Source: Smittium culicis
Taxonomy: Eukaryota > Kickxellomycota > Harpellomycetes > Harpellales > Legeriomycetaceae
Direction of reading: 5' to 3'
Assembly: GCA_001970855.1 (NCBI GenBank)
Contig: LSSN01001538.1
Span: forward strand, 1 to 64,000
DNA length: 64,000 nt
A model generated the notes under the pieces. That model worked only from the letters and a program-made list of their open reading frames with translations, did not search any database and was not told where the DNA came from. The translations under genes were made by a program, and so were the position numbers. This document shows, piece after piece, positions 33,565-45,775 of this stretch. Each line of letters opens with the position of its first letter. Within the stretch, counting starts at the first letter, position 1.

Positions 33565-36455
33565 AAAAAGCCATATAATTCGCTAGGCTACTCCTTCTGT
33601 CCAAATTATGTCATCGCTAAGACTTAAACTCGTATCGCACTTATTGGCCAAATTTTCCATAATTGAGAATGAAGTAACTCTTATCAGCCAAACAATTAAC
33701 ATCTAAATCTTTTTTAGCGAATACTTACGCCTTATTTATCAATATTATAATCCGCTTCTATTATTTCCCTCTACCTAAACACACCAATAATCGTACGTTA
33801 ATCATATACCAAAGTTATGAAAAAAATTATTAGTCCCAAATGCTGTTATTTTACTGTGTAAAGAATATTAATGCCTACTGAGGACATATCACCTCTATCT
33901 TAAAAATAACTGTTATATTAATTGGAATTTCTACCTTTCAAGCATAATTTTTCTCATATATATATCTTCACCATTTCTGATAGCTAAATTTAAGTGCAGT
34001 AGTTTCACATCTGCAAAGTCGGACTAAATATCCAAAGAGTACAACATTGAGGCATTACCAAAATAAGAATCCAATCATAAAAAAATTCCCTCAGTTAAAT
34101 TTATGAAATATTAAATTATTCAAGCTTTTTTTTTATTGCAATCTGTACTATATTCACTACCTTTACACATAATTAGATAATTTTATAAATGAAAAGTTCT
34201 AATAAATGTGATTTAGTATTATATCTACGCCACTCTTTTTTATTGATCGGGTGCACATATAACTATTCGCTTTGCGCTTTTGATCTCTTTATTATATATT
34301 AAACTGACTACCTGATATTACATCATTTTTTTCTACGAATAGTTTCATTTAAAAAATTAGTGTAAACAAAACCACTTTAAATAAATATTTAGAAATCAAC
34401 GACAAATTTTCTCAATACTTACAAGTATCTTTTTAAAAAAAAAATCTTGTAATTAAAAACTGAATTAATCAACTCGATTCTTTTTGGTTATGGATTCATT
34501 TTTGAAAAATATTTTCTTTACATAAATCATAAATAAAAATTAATTTCATGTTTTATGGATGGCATAGATAGAGCTCAAAACAAAAGTTTAAAAAGAAAAA
34601 AATCATTATATGCTCTATATATAAATAGAAACCTACATTCAAAAAATCTATAAATAAACAGATACTATGATTTAATGTAATTTATAATTTTAGGATCAAA
34701 AATTTCAGTAAAACTCTTCAAGGAAAAAAATTTTAAGTTTATTATTATAATTGATAAAAAATCAGTAATCCAAGAGCGGTAGCGTCTTTTCTTCACTTAT
34801 TAACAATATATTTATAATTTTTAATTAAAAAATAAATCCAAAAGAAAAGATATTTCTATAAAATAAATGATTCTCAAAATAATTACACTTGGAAATTCAA
34901 ATAGTTTATTCATTTAAATATCATTTAAGTTCGTGAATACACATAGGCTATAATAATATCTGCGTGTAATAATTAAAGTAAACCAAAATTTTAATTTTAA
35001 TCAAACCAAAAAAAAAAAAACTCTGACTTGTATGTTTTTTTTATATATTATTCTAGCCAATTCGGTACTTTTCCTCGTGTCGACACATTACTTATAGATT
35101 ATATATTTATTTGAATTAAGCGATTAATGGAGATTCAAATTTTTTTCATTCGTTTATCATATGATTAAATAATGGCTTATAAGTTATATTAGATAAATAT
35201 ATCTATTATATTAGAAACTCTTAAGAGAATCAGGCATTTTTCTAGCAATTTTTCTTACTAATAAGACCTAAGAACACCATTATATAACATAATAAAATTT
35301 CTGAATCAGCCGGTAGTCTATTTAATTTAAATTAGCAAATAAAAATTTTTAGAAAGTATCTCCGGTTCCCATAAGAATCTAAGTATACAAAAGTTTATTA
35401 TTTTGAAAAAATCTTATTAATCAAGTCTTTTTTTTATTTACTATTAGAGACATTTAAATAATAATTGTATTAATAGATATATCCACCAAAAATTAAAGAT
35501 GAAATTAATATGAAATCTATACATATTTATTATTTGAAAACATTATAATACTGTGATTAAATCTGATCTTTAATCATTTAAAAGGTTAAGTGGTATCAAA
35601 TTTTGAAAGTTCTTAACATAATAATACATTATAGAATTTATGACTGCTTAAATAGTTCATTAATTTCGCTATTAAAAAATTAAAAAAAGTATAAATTCTA
35701 AAAATGGTTTTAATGTAAATTGATATTTGATACCAAATTTTGGATAATATTCTCGTGTTTATTTTAAACATTTTATAAAAAAAAAATGTGTCTCGATAAT
35801 AATAATAATATCAGTAGAAGTAGAAGTATTGAGTTTTAATGAGTATAACTGCTCTAGAACTTTAGAATATGTGTGATTATTGGGAAGAGGGAAACTGCTT
35901 ATTATGGAATTTTTATTTTTCGATATCAATAAATTAAAGCTATTTTCTATACTACAATTCTATTCGATAGAATTTTTAAATAAAATTCATATTTATATTT
36001 AATGCCATAAATTAGATAATTTAGATTTAAAATTCTTGGCTCCTTGAAGTAATATCAGATAAATAGACATTAAGTATAAGCAAAAAATTTATTATTATTT
36101 TTCACACAAAAAATAAATTTTATCGCATAGCGTATTTTAGGGAAAAAATTATTATATTTACATATTAAAATAATAGTTTTTTTAATACTACTATAATAAT
36201 AGTAGTTTTTTTTGTCTCAAATATATTTCTTCAATAAAAAATTAAACTATTATAGTTTAAATATAATTATTCAACAAAAAATCAAATTATAAAATCTTTA
36301 TATTTGGAATATATTCAATATTATGTTACTGACCATTCTCTTTTGATATTAACTCAAAATTTATATCCATGGGTTATTAATCATCTATTTCACATATAAG
36401 AACAAATATAATTATTTTTAGTTATTATCAAAATTTTTTATCCGATAAAATATTA
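33565..36455. other. AT-rich intergenic, no gene seen
   Basis: Very AT-rich, with stops in all frames and many A/T homopolymers. It should contain the NOT1 promoter at its left end. No repeat family from elsewhere in the window was recognised here. Confidence 0.5.
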
Positions 36456-36533
36456 GAGCTATTATACAATGAAGGTAGTTGTTAAGATTTAAGTATAGGA
36501 AAAAACTAATAGAATTCAGTTATTTTGTAATAA
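36456..36533 (+). repeat. Left terminal inverted repeat of the DNA transposon
   Basis: Inverted match to 40935-41013. Further inside, CTTAGTTATTTCGGAA (near 36707) has an inverted counterpart CTTAGCTATTTCGGAA near 40890, which suggests subterminal transposase-binding sites. Confidence 0.8.
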
Positions 36534-37304
36534 CTTTGATATTTCAGAAATATCTATTATTTTTGTGTTTTAGCTCGAGAAATTTGGAAATTAGTTGTGT
36601 ATTTCGATATGGGCAAGTTTTTTCTTAATCCATGGCTAATTTCTTAATTAAAATCAAAGAACTAAATAACTGCTTTATTTCGAATAAAGGGAGATATTAT
36701 TAAATCACTTAGTTATTTCGGAATTAAAGTGTTTACTAGCACTTATTGGCTAAAATATGAATACCATTATATTCTTCTATATAACCTATTAAAAAAATCA
36801 TCCTATTATATATTAATTTTAGCTATATATTTCCGGTTAACTGATAAACTACATAATAATGAAAATTATCTTATTAATTAGCATTTTATTAAACCATTAC
36901 CGAGATAAATGAATAAATTGGTTAAAAGATAATCAAGTATCAATTTAATCTTACACTAATAAACCATAATCGTCTAAAATATTTATGTAATATCAAGTAT
37001 ACATAGTAATACTGTTCTTGTGCTCAACCCTTTTAATTAACGAAATCATTGATTCACCTGCAATTTATAAGAAGCTATACTATTTGTGGTTATTCTAACA
37101 TATACCATTATATTATTTTTTTCGGAATAAAAAATATTTTATTGAATCTAGTTTTTTAGATTTAGTAGATAAAAAACAGTACATTATTATGAAATGTCTA
37201 AATAAGTTAGATACAATACTACTAAGTATGAATTAGTAAAAAAATTCCAATTTCAAAATTTATTTAAACAGAACGCCTTTAGTATAAAATTTTAAAAAAT
37301 TAAA

Positions 37305-38711
37305 ATGCTCCAAAATATACCATTTTATCAAAACGACACTGAAAATCTTCAAAGAGAAGTAATTTTAGTAACTACTAATTCTATTTACTATTCAAGTGAT
37401 AATGAGTATTACGAGCCAAAAATATACAACACGATATGCGAAAACTCTAGTATTGTATACTTTTTAACTGTTTTTAGTTTTATTGAATTCGAGGAAATAA
37501 ATACTGTATGTGAACCAAAGCTTATCGAGGCCGAAAAACATCCAGGAAGAAGGTCAAAAGTTCAGCAAAAAGATAAATTACTTACTCTATTTACATACTT
37601 GCGGCACTATTTTAAATTTGAAAAGCTTGGAAGGGATTTTAACCTTTCCGGACCTTCATTTTGCAAGTTGATACACAAAACTTTTGAACTTATTTGAGAA
37701 TCTTTGGTAAAAAAAATTTTTTTCCCAATAAAAAAGAGTCAAAAAATCTCTCATTCTATCATAATGCAAAATCATTTTGATATTGCATTAATAATAGATT
37801 GTACTGTATTTTTTATAAATACAACAACAGGATCATTTCAAGATGGAAAGATAATTTATTCGGAAAAGCACCACCGTTACTGTATAAAATGTGAAGTAGC
37901 GGTAATACCAGATGGCCGCTGCGCTTTTGCTAGCATTATTCATGAAGTTTCAGCTCATGATATGACCGTATCAAACACTATGGACAGAAAATATAAAGAA
38001 TTTTAAAAAAAAACTCAATCTGATTATAAATTTCCAGACTCAGAGAATTTTGATGAATGGTCTATAATGGATGATAAAGGATATGTAGGGTTAAATAAAA
38101 AATTCAGGGTAATAGTTCCATATAAATGAAACCAAAGAACCACTTCGGTAAGCCGCACCAAAATTCGATCGGAATCGCCTTATGTCCAATCAAATTATTC
38201 CAGCCAGTCATAACTGGATTTAGAATCAAATATACATAATGGGCGAATAATAGTCGAAAATTTTTTTGGGAGGCTAAAAAATAAATTTTCTGTAATGAGA
38301 GAAACATACAGAGGATCCCCTATAAGCCTTCAGACAATTTCTGACATATGTATAGCTCTAAATAATTTCGACATATCCAAGCTCCCATTGAGAAATGAGA
38401 ATGCTAAGTACAATGACTCATTGAAATTTAATCAACTTGCTTATGTCGAAAAAAATTAAAGAAAAAAATAGAAGAAAAGATGTTTACAAAAACGGCTTGA
38501 TTTTTTTGACAGCTTCCATAAAAATGGTCTAGGACCTATTCAAACAGAAAAAGCGATTTCTGAGTTTAATATAAAAGGTAAATTAGCTAATAATCTTAAT
38601 GGAAGGTATTTGGATAGAAATAAAACAGTCAGATTATCCTCAGAAATAGATAACATGGATACTGATTCATCAAGTTCACAAAATTACACATGTAGCTTTG
38701 AAAAAGCATAA
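37305..38711 (+). pseudogene. DDE_Tnp_4-like (PIF/Harbinger) transposase, broken
   Basis: 37305-37697 holds the N-terminal part with a helix-turn-helix-like segment (GRRSKVQQKDKLLTLF, then FNLSGPSFCKLIHKTFEL). An in-frame TGA (37695) interrupts it. The frame continues with the catalytic core: first Asp in LIIDCTVFFI, then GKIIYSEKHHRYCIKCEV and second Asp in VSAHDMTVS. A stop at 38004 within an A-rich run is followed by WSIMDDKGYVGLNKKF in another register. After another stop, RIIVENFFGRLKNKFSVMR carries the likely third acidic residue. The tail runs to about 38711. In an intact element this protein cuts at the terminal repeats and reinserts the DNA. All three acidic residues seem retained, but the frame is broken at least three times. 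It could also be called an IS5-type eukaryotic derivative (HARBI1 relatives). Confidence 0.75.
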
Positions 38712-40934
38712 ACAGTTTTTTAATTATATTTTATTTATTTATTGATTGAATGAATATAGTTTACCAGTATTTTTAAAATCTGATAAATACAAACAAAATA
38801 ACGATATTAGATTGTTTACTTTTTAATTACATTATTTCAATTTTATTTATTTTTGTATATTTTGAGTTAAAAGAATCGCGCTTTTATATTTTTATAATAG
38901 AATTTGACGATTAGTAATTATATAACTAATACTAAATGTGAGTTTAATTATAAACTTGAGGATATGAATTTAATCCTTATATACTTTTATATGAATTTAT
39001 TTAATTTGTTATGCTCACTCAAAAGAGTAATAAAGAGCAAAAATTTAAACCTTTAAAAAGTATCGACATTCTAAAATTACATGTATTTGATATAATATTA
39101 TAGTTTATATATAAATGAGATATAAAATTAGCTTGAAATAAAAAAATTCAATTTGAAGAGATTTATTTGTATAACGGGTGAGAAATTTAAAATCTTTTAT
39201 TTGAAAATAATAAAAAAGATGAGTTTATATTGTCTCGGAAATAAAAAAATAAGTTTATACGAAATATTGGTTTTTTTTTTAAAATAATGTTCAACTATCG
39301 TTAAATCACGCTTTAAATAAATAGAGCGTTTTGGAATTCCAACACTATGGTAGTTTAATTTGATAATATCAGTTTTTTTTTCTTATAATAAACTAAAACG
39401 TACGGTATTTTTTTATTGAATTAATGGGTTTTTGTACTAATATTTGATAATTTTATAGCTAAAAATTTTTAATGTTTATTTCGAAGCATTTATCTAAAAA
39501 ATTCAAAAATAATTTGCTAAAAAATATTAAATGATAATTTTCGATTGCGTAAAGTAAATTAATTACAATTGAATATCCAAAATACAGTATTTCAGATAGA
39601 GAAACTATAAACTTTTTTTTTATCACACCACTCAAATATTTTAAATCGTGGTATATTAAATATTGATTTTTTTATCTTATTCAAGATTTGGATCTAAAAA
39701 AATCATACCCCTTCCAACCTTCAAAACTAATATGGAATACCCACTTTACTCGATCAAAACATCTCTTGCCTATTTAGAAGACAACCTAAAATAAGATTCC
39801 AATGGTGATTTAATTTACTATGGAAATGAACAGCGATTCACCAAATGAAGATTTAACACATCCATAAAACTGTTTTAAAGTAAATACATATTTTTTGTAA
39901 TTATAAAAAGAGCTTATAAATGACCTATATGTTATAGTATTCACGCTACAAAGCGAAAATTTATTATCCATATATCCTGAATACACGTAGCTGCACAAAG
40001 AAACTTGTAAGTTTATATCCAAGTTTAATAGCAGCAAAAATAATATATATAAAAAACTATAGTTTATTTAACTCTTCTTAACTTCTTATTGTTGTTTTTA
40101 TTTTAAAAAATGATTTTCGCCTTGGCTGTTATACTGAATAAACAAAAAAAAAGTACTCCAATTCTTATCTTTTATAGCCTTTAATATATAAAAAAAGCCA
40201 TTATAATCTTCAGCATTTGATATAAATTGATATTTTTGAATTTTTTAGCACTATATATTTGATGAATTTATAATAAATAATATAATATTAGTTATAAAGT
40301 AAGCTTAAATAAAGAAAATTTATAAATACGTACGCGAGAATAAAGTGTCGTTTTTTTTAAACCAATGGTTTACATTACTTCACAACTTGAAGTAATTTCA
40401 TGAGTGTCATTATATTAGTAGCTGTATCTTAATTTCATTATTTACGTCGCGAGAAGAAAGACCGAAGAATATATTTGTGTTAGAATGTTAGTTTATTTAG
40501 TCTTTAATAGACTAAAATATACTTTAATTTACTTTACCACATTGCTTATATTATTATTATCATAACAATAAAATTCCACTATTAAAAAATTACTAATAAT
40601 TAATATGTACACAATTTTATGCTCGAAAGAGTTCGAGTGAATTGAGCATTTTTATTTTCCAATAAATGAAAGCTAAATTATTATTTCGAAATAGATGAGT
40701 TTATTCGAAATAAGTAGTTTTATTTGATATAAAACCAGTTTTTTCTAAATGTATCTAGTTATCACAGGTTTCTGGACATGTTTCCAATAAAAAATAGTTA
40801 TTAAAAAATACTAGGCTTAAAAAGTTAAGAACATACGCTTTAATTTATTGCCTTGAAAAAAAAAAAATCGATTGACTTATTTCCGAAATAGCTAAGTTAT
40901 TTCAGAATACCTAATAGGAAGTTTTTTTTGTACA

Positions 40935-41013
40935 GTTTATTATGAAATAACTGAATTCTATTAATTTTTCCTACACTTGTATCTAAACAACTACCTTCAT
41001 TATATAATAGCTC
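40935..41013 (-). repeat. Right terminal inverted repeat of the DNA transposon
   Basis: Inverted match to 36456-36533, with about ten substitutions. The divergence between the arms indicates an old insertion. Confidence 0.8.
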
Positions 41014-41429
41014 CATTAAAAACCACTAAAGGTATTTATTAAGATTTTATTAGCCATTTATTAAGATTTTATTGTGAAAATTAAAAAGTATAAAAATGAA
41101 GTGTGCTTTTATCTCAACTATTTTCAATTATGTTTTGTAGAGCTATAATAAAGCGAAATTATATATTTCTAGTTTATTCATCATAAAATTAATTATTAGC
41201 GAGTAAATTTATTTTCAAAAAAGGTAAAAAAACAAATTTTAGAAAAAAATCAAATTTTTAAGGAATTTTTTTAAAACATAAATATATTTTCTTTGTTATT
41301 ATTTTTATTGTTGTTGTTGTTGTTTTTATGATTTGAAACGGCTAGTATCAATTTCAAAACTTAAAATATTAATTTTATATTTATAAATGCTTTGAAATTT
41401 ATCTAAATTAGATTTTTTTCCCTCAAAGC
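41014..41429. other. Short AT-rich spacer with simple repeats
   Basis: Contains a direct duplication of ATTTATTAAGATTTTATT (near 41035 and 41056) and a TTG microsatellite near 41309-41325. No gene. Confidence 0.5.
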
Positions 41430-42960
41430 TTATTAAAAGTGATTTAAAAGTACACAAAAAAATATTTAAAAAATTAAATTATAAAAATGAATATTCAATC
41501 AATCCCTCTTCGCCGCTCATGCAGCTCCATACAGACTGAGCATTAGTTAAAGGGGGCTGGTGAATCACTTATAAATTTCAGTATAAGTGTTCTGGGCACG
41601 CGGATGCCGTTCAAAATTTTGGCTGTTTCCAGCTCAAAATTTTGATCGGCTGTGCCAGCTCGAAACTGATAGTCGTCGTTATGAACGACTGATCACCGAT
41701 GATCGGTGGTTTCGCCGCCAGCTGCAGCTCAAAAGTATGTTTCGATTGTCTCAGGCACATTCAAGATAAAGAAGGAGAAATTTTTTTTGAATTTTTGATC
41801 TACAGGCGGTTGGAGGTCCGAATTATGCACAAATGCACTATTATAATAACCACAAGGCCCATCATCAAGTCCGGACGTAAAGCTTGAAGGTTAAACTAAT
41901 ATCTTTTTTTGCCGATTTTACGTTCCACCTTCCACCGGTGGATGGCAGACCGGTTATTTCGTCGTTTCCGGTCGACTATTGAAATGATAGTCTGACCGTT
42001 TGAATCTTGAGCGCACAAATTTTTGATCCAAAGAGCACTATCAGTCACCCAGATGGCCATTGGCGCCTTCATCGGCACCTTAATGAGGTCGTCGACCCAT
42101 GTTTTTGATACGGGCCATTTGTGATATGCGCGCTCACGGGCTGTGCTGGTGCGTATGAACACTGAGCATATATCCGGTTCATCCCTGATGCGCTCCATGG
42201 CCGCTGATTTTCCGAAATTGGCAACCATTCGTATTGCCTTGTCGATTTCTGACTGTATGGAATTGCATCTGGCTTCGCTCATGCCAAATGTCTCCCCACC
42301 GAAACATCCAATCGATATCAGTACTAGATTGATTGACTTTATTTTTAGTGCTAGCAGCACATCCAGACCGTCTCAGAAAGCTGTATGTAGAGTATTCAGC
42401 CTTTCTGATTTATTCTTGTTGTTCTTGATCGTCCCAGATACATCCAACTTGCTATTCATAATGTAGCCCAAGTAGGTGTACTGTTTCGTGGAGTTGACTT
42501 TTTAGCCCTGTAATGATATATCAGCGGTCAAATCCCCGCTTATAGTCATTATCCCGCGTTTGGAGGCATTTACACACATTTTTCAATTGTCCGACCATTC
42601 GGTTATGGTATCCAGTGCGGCTTGTAAATCGGCTGATGATTCTGCCAATAGCACGGCATCGTCGGCAAACAGTAGTCCTGGTATTCGTGAGGTGAGCCCA
42701 GGCACCGTCACACCTCGCAAGTCCTTGAATATGTCGTTAATGTGGAAATCGAAGAGTATCGGCGAGGCTGGGCACCCTTTCCGCACTCTATAGAGATATT
42801 CAGTGGGGTTGAAAACTTCATTTCCAACTCTAACTGCGATTTTCGGGGCATCATAAATGCACTTCATAATAATAGAGGAGTTTTCCCTCAATGTGTACTG
42901 ATCGCAGTCTATGCAGTAGGGCCACATGTGGGTATAAAATATGTTAATCTAGCTCGATGG
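41430..42960 (-). mobile_element. LINE-B: 5'-truncated non-LTR retrotransposon, dead
   Basis: The reverse strand encodes the second half of a reverse transcriptase (FADD box), a downstream domain, and a 3' segment ending TATGGAGCTGCATGAGCGG plus an AT-rich tail. It is more GC-rich than LINE-A and differs in RT sequence, so it is a separate family. The 5' part of the element is missing at about 42960. Confidence 0.8.
41896..42927 (-). pseudogene. LINE-B reverse transcriptase, C-terminal half, with three nonsense codons
   Basis: One reading frame runs from 42927 to 41896 with three in-frame stops. The RT part contains YRVRKGCPASPILFDFHIND and GLLFADDAVLLAES, with the catalytic FADD intact (42658-42669), then TITEWSDN. 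The stops are TGA where related RTs have Trp (after WSDN), TAA (after SLQG, before KVNSTKQYTYLGY) and TGA (TAF-stop-DGLD). The first fits a G-to-A and the last a C-to-T (CGA) transition. After these stops ALKIKSINLVLISIG and ARCNSIQSEIDKAIRMV continue the frame. An intact protein would copy LINE RNA at the target site. Confidence 0.8.
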
Positions 42961-43236
42961 TAATTTTTCCTTATGTAGTTGTAACCATCAAGATCATGAG
43001 CAGGTTTAGAAAGCGTGTTCATATGTACTCCTTAAAACTGCGCCCAGGGTATGCCTATTTTCCGATCTGAGCCATTTTAGCACAGTTGTTTTAGGCTCGT
43101 TTGATTTCAGCTATATTGTAAATGGTTGATAGAAACATCTCTATACTAGCTCATATCAATTTTTTGATAGTATGTGAATATAGATTTGATCCTTTTTAGT
43201 TTTTATTTTTTAAAAAATTGTCGGCTTGGGGGTTCC

Positions 43237-43401
43237 ATGAAGAAGATTTCCCTTCAAGACATCACTAAACGTGTATCTAGCCCGCGTAAAAGGCTTTTCG
43301 GTGGCTATAGTGGTAGGGTTAAGCTGATTTTTTTTGTGCTTTTGTTTTGTTTAGGCTTTTTAATTTGTCACAAATTAATCAAAATCGCCAAATTATTCTA
43401 A
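43237..43401 (+). CDS. Small hypothetical single-pass membrane protein, 54 aa
   Basis: MKKISLQDITKRV, a basic SSPRKRLFGG stretch and a hydrophobic segment (about residues 29-44, KLIFFVLLFCLGFLIC) followed by a short basic tail. The frame also opens 21 codons earlier (43174). Basic-then-hydrophobic order fits a type II signal anchor, so it might also be the first exon of a longer membrane protein. No family recognised; it may be chance in AT-rich DNA. Confidence 0.25.
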   Translation: MKKISLQDITKRVSSPRKRLFGGYSGRVKLIFFVLLFCLGFLICHKLIKIAKLF

Positions 43402-44377
43402 TTCGGCGATTTGTGCAATTTTTTTTCCTCGATTTGGCTAATAAAAAAAAATGCAACAAACTTGGGCAATTACTATTTAATTGCAATAGTTAAATTTTAT
43501 CCTAACAGATCATGCTTAATACCAAAGCGTAGCTCTTTGCAAGGTAAAAAGACTTGTATTAAATAGTTAAACTCAATAGACTACGTGTTCGATGGCTATT
43601 GTCAATTTTATTTAGAAAGGGCTTAAAAATAGTGAATGTAGATAAGAAATGTTAATAGTAGATAAGAGATAAAAATTTTGTATTTTCTCTAATCTTATTG
43701 GCTCGCCCAAGAAAAAAAATTTTCATTCCCAACCTTAATCATTTCTTTCTTATATCAAGTAAGAATTTCATAATTAAAACGAGTATCCTTTATGAAGAGA
43801 GCGCTTTTATGCACAAAGAAATTCAATGTAACAAATTCGATATTTAATTGGTATCTAATAAAATTAGCTCAGTATTTTTTTTTAGTAAGTGATATCATTT
43901 AAAATGAAATAAATTTTTAGTAAAATCAAAACACCTTTTGAGTTCAGCCAATAATAATTATATTTAAAATATTTCGGGCCAATAATATCGAGCTGCAACA
44001 AATTGCTTTCTTCGTTCAGAATCTCCCAAATGATTAGGTTTATGCTTTGATTTGATTTGCAAATACATAACAACCAACAACATTATCAATAAATAATTAC
44101 CAAGCTGGTGACGTTAAATGTAACAAATGTACTATCATCATTCAGAAAGTACGGTAAAAAATTTTTTCAACTTAATTGTAATGCATCTAAATTCCATTTG
44201 ATGAAAAAAGATCAAAGTTAAAAAGGCTATATAAAAATAATCTGCTCACAAAAAAAATCACAGAAAACATACATCTAATTAAAAATTATTTTTATTTAAA
44301 AGGCAAAAAAATTCATCCAAAAATGTGTAAAAAAAATAGAGTGTGAAGATAATGAATAGTAAAAGGGTAAAGAACGT
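43402..44377. other. Intergenic, downstream of ornithine decarboxylase
   Basis: AT-rich, no gene seen; the frame at 43882-44073 (-) has no family resemblance. The ODC 3' UTR and poly-A site fall at its right end. Confidence 0.5.
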
Positions 44378-45775
44378 TTATAGTTTCTTAGAGTTGTAGT
44401 AGTATACTTGAGAAGGTTCAAAGCCGTTGAATTTAGAAGCGGCAGAGCCTGTATAAGCTCCCATGTTTTGGAAAAGAATCCAATCGCCTACAAATAGTTC
44501 AGGGAGGGATACGCTAGAAGCGACGCAATCAATAGAATCACAAGTAGGACCCCAAATGCTGGAGTTGTAGTGAGTTGTAGATTGAAGATCCATGTTGTTG
44601 AGTTCAAAAGAACCGTTTCTGACAAGGACTTGTGGGTAAACAATTTGGTGGTCAAACATGATGCAGTTGAAGCTTCCATAAACACCATCATTAATATAGT
44701 ACATGAAAGAGGTGTCATCTGAGTTGGATGGGGATGGGGAAGAAGTGGAGGGAACAGCTTGAAGGGAACTGTCTGAATCATTAGAGATAGCTCTTTTAGA
44801 TGTAACATTGACAGCCAAGGAGAATGGAGAAGAAGAGAAGAAACGGCCAGGTTCGCTAATGATTTTAATATTCATTGAAGGAGGGAACAGTTTATCCAAC
44901 ATATTGTTGATGTTTGAAGCGATAGTTTTGAATTCAACTCCATCGCGTTGTTTAGGTGAGGGGAAACCGCCTCCAATATCGAGGATGGAGAGGTTGTAGC
45001 CAAGTTGAGAGGCTTGGTCAAAAACGGTTCTGGCATTGGTTATGGCTTCGGTGAATGCATTGTCATCATTGCAACCACTTCCAACATGGAAACTGACACC
45101 AACAACGTCAAGGTTGAGAAGTTTGGCAGTTTTAAGGAGGCTGAAAGTGCTGGACATGGGGGCGCCGAATTTCAAGCTGAGCCTGCAAAGGGAGTTTGAA
45201 TCGTCAGTGCCAATTCTGAGAACAATCTTGGCAGAAGGGTACTTGGCACTGATTTTATGAAGCTCATTTTCATTATCAAAAGTCATTAACTGGACATCAT
45301 TCAGTTTGGCATACAAAAGGTGTGATGTTGGTTTACAAGGATGTGCATAAATGATTCTATCTGGAGAGACACCAGCGTCAAGGATCAATTTAATTTCAGC
45401 TTTACTAGCGCAGTCGAAGCCAGTTCCCAAACTTGCAAGAATCTTGATGATAGCAGGGTCTGGGTTTGATTTTACAGCAAAGTGGGGGATGACTCTTGGG
45501 AGCTCGGTTACCCAGGATTCAAATTGGGAGTATACTTCACCAATATCAGCAACAAAGAAAGAGTCTTCAGAGTCAATGTTCATGGTTAGCTCGCGTAGAA
45601 CTTTGGTCAAAGAAGATTGATTAAGAGGCAAGCCTTGAAGAATCTGGCCTTTGGAGACGTAGTCGACAGTACTAGTATCAACAGTAGTAGATACATTAGA
45701 TTTTGTCATAGGGCCAAGGGAAGAAGTTTCAAGAGACATAGTATAGATTTTCAAGTTCTTAAAGCTTAATAACAA
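44378..45775 (-). CDS. SPE1: Ornithine decarboxylase
   Basis: A 465-aa fold-type III PLP decarboxylase. K102 in FAVKSNPDP is the PLP Schiff-base lysine, H230 in SFHVGSG stacks on the cofactor, GGGFP (268-272) and EPGR (308-311) hold its phosphate, D363 in YINDGVYGSFN binds substrate, and C412 in WGPTCDSID is the catalytic Cys contributed by the partner subunit. The enzyme turns ornithine into putrescine, the first committed step of polyamine synthesis, and is an obligate homodimer. A Ser/Asp-rich insert (about 331-356) before the C-terminal barrel is typical of fungal ODCs. There are two start candidates: Met1 (45775) and Met13 (45739, MSLETSS). The second gives a more usual N-terminus, so the first 12 residues are doubtful. 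The gene is intronless. Regulation by antizyme is expected from the family; no antizyme gene is present here. Confidence 0.96.
   Translation of the reverse strand: MLLSFKNLKIYTMSLETSSLGPMTKSNVSTTVDTSTVDYVSKGQILQGLPLNQSSLTKVLRELTMNIDSEDSFFVADIGEVYSQFESWVTELPRVIPHFAVKSNPDPAIIKILASLGTGFDCASKAEIKLILDAGVSPDRIIYAHPCKPTSHLLYAKLNDVQLMTFDNENELHKISAKYPSAKIVLRIGTDDSNSLCRLSLKFGAPMSSTFSLLKTAKLLNLDVVGVSFHVGSGCNDDNAFTEAITNARTVFDQASQLGYNLSILDIGGGFPSPKQRDGVEFKTIASNINNMLDKLFPPSMNIKIISEPGRFFSSSPFSLAVNVTSKRAISNDSDSSLQAVPSTSSPSPSNSDDTSFMYYINDGVYGSFNCIMFDHQIVYPQVLVRNGSFELNNMDLQSTTHYNSSIWGPTCDSIDCVASSVSLPELFVGDWILFQNMGAYTGSAASKFNGFEPSQVYYYNSKKL

Larger units (their letters stand above)
36456..41013 (+). mobile_element. 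4.6-kb DNA transposon with long terminal inverted repeats, PIF/Harbinger-like, dead
   Basis: The left end 36456-36533 and right end 40935-41013 are inverted copies over about 78 bp with roughly ten mismatches; both begin GAGCTATTATA and share AATGAAGGTAGTTGTT and AATAGAATTCAGTTATTT. A TTA lies directly outside the left end and another two bases outside the right end; PIF/Harbinger elements duplicate a 3-bp TWA target. The only gene found inside is a broken DDE_Tnp_4-like transposase. AT-rich DNA of 2.2 kb between the transposase and the right end has no recognisable second ORF (a Myb-like partner is usual in Harbinger). Confidence 0.8.

Noticed and set aside
33565..36455. Possible CRISPR-like or satellite arrays in AT-rich deserts
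   Set aside because: No regular direct repeats with spacers; only homopolymers and short simple repeats.
44488..44808. 106-aa open frame on the reverse strand
   Set aside because: Lies entirely inside ornithine decarboxylase in another register; a shadow frame.
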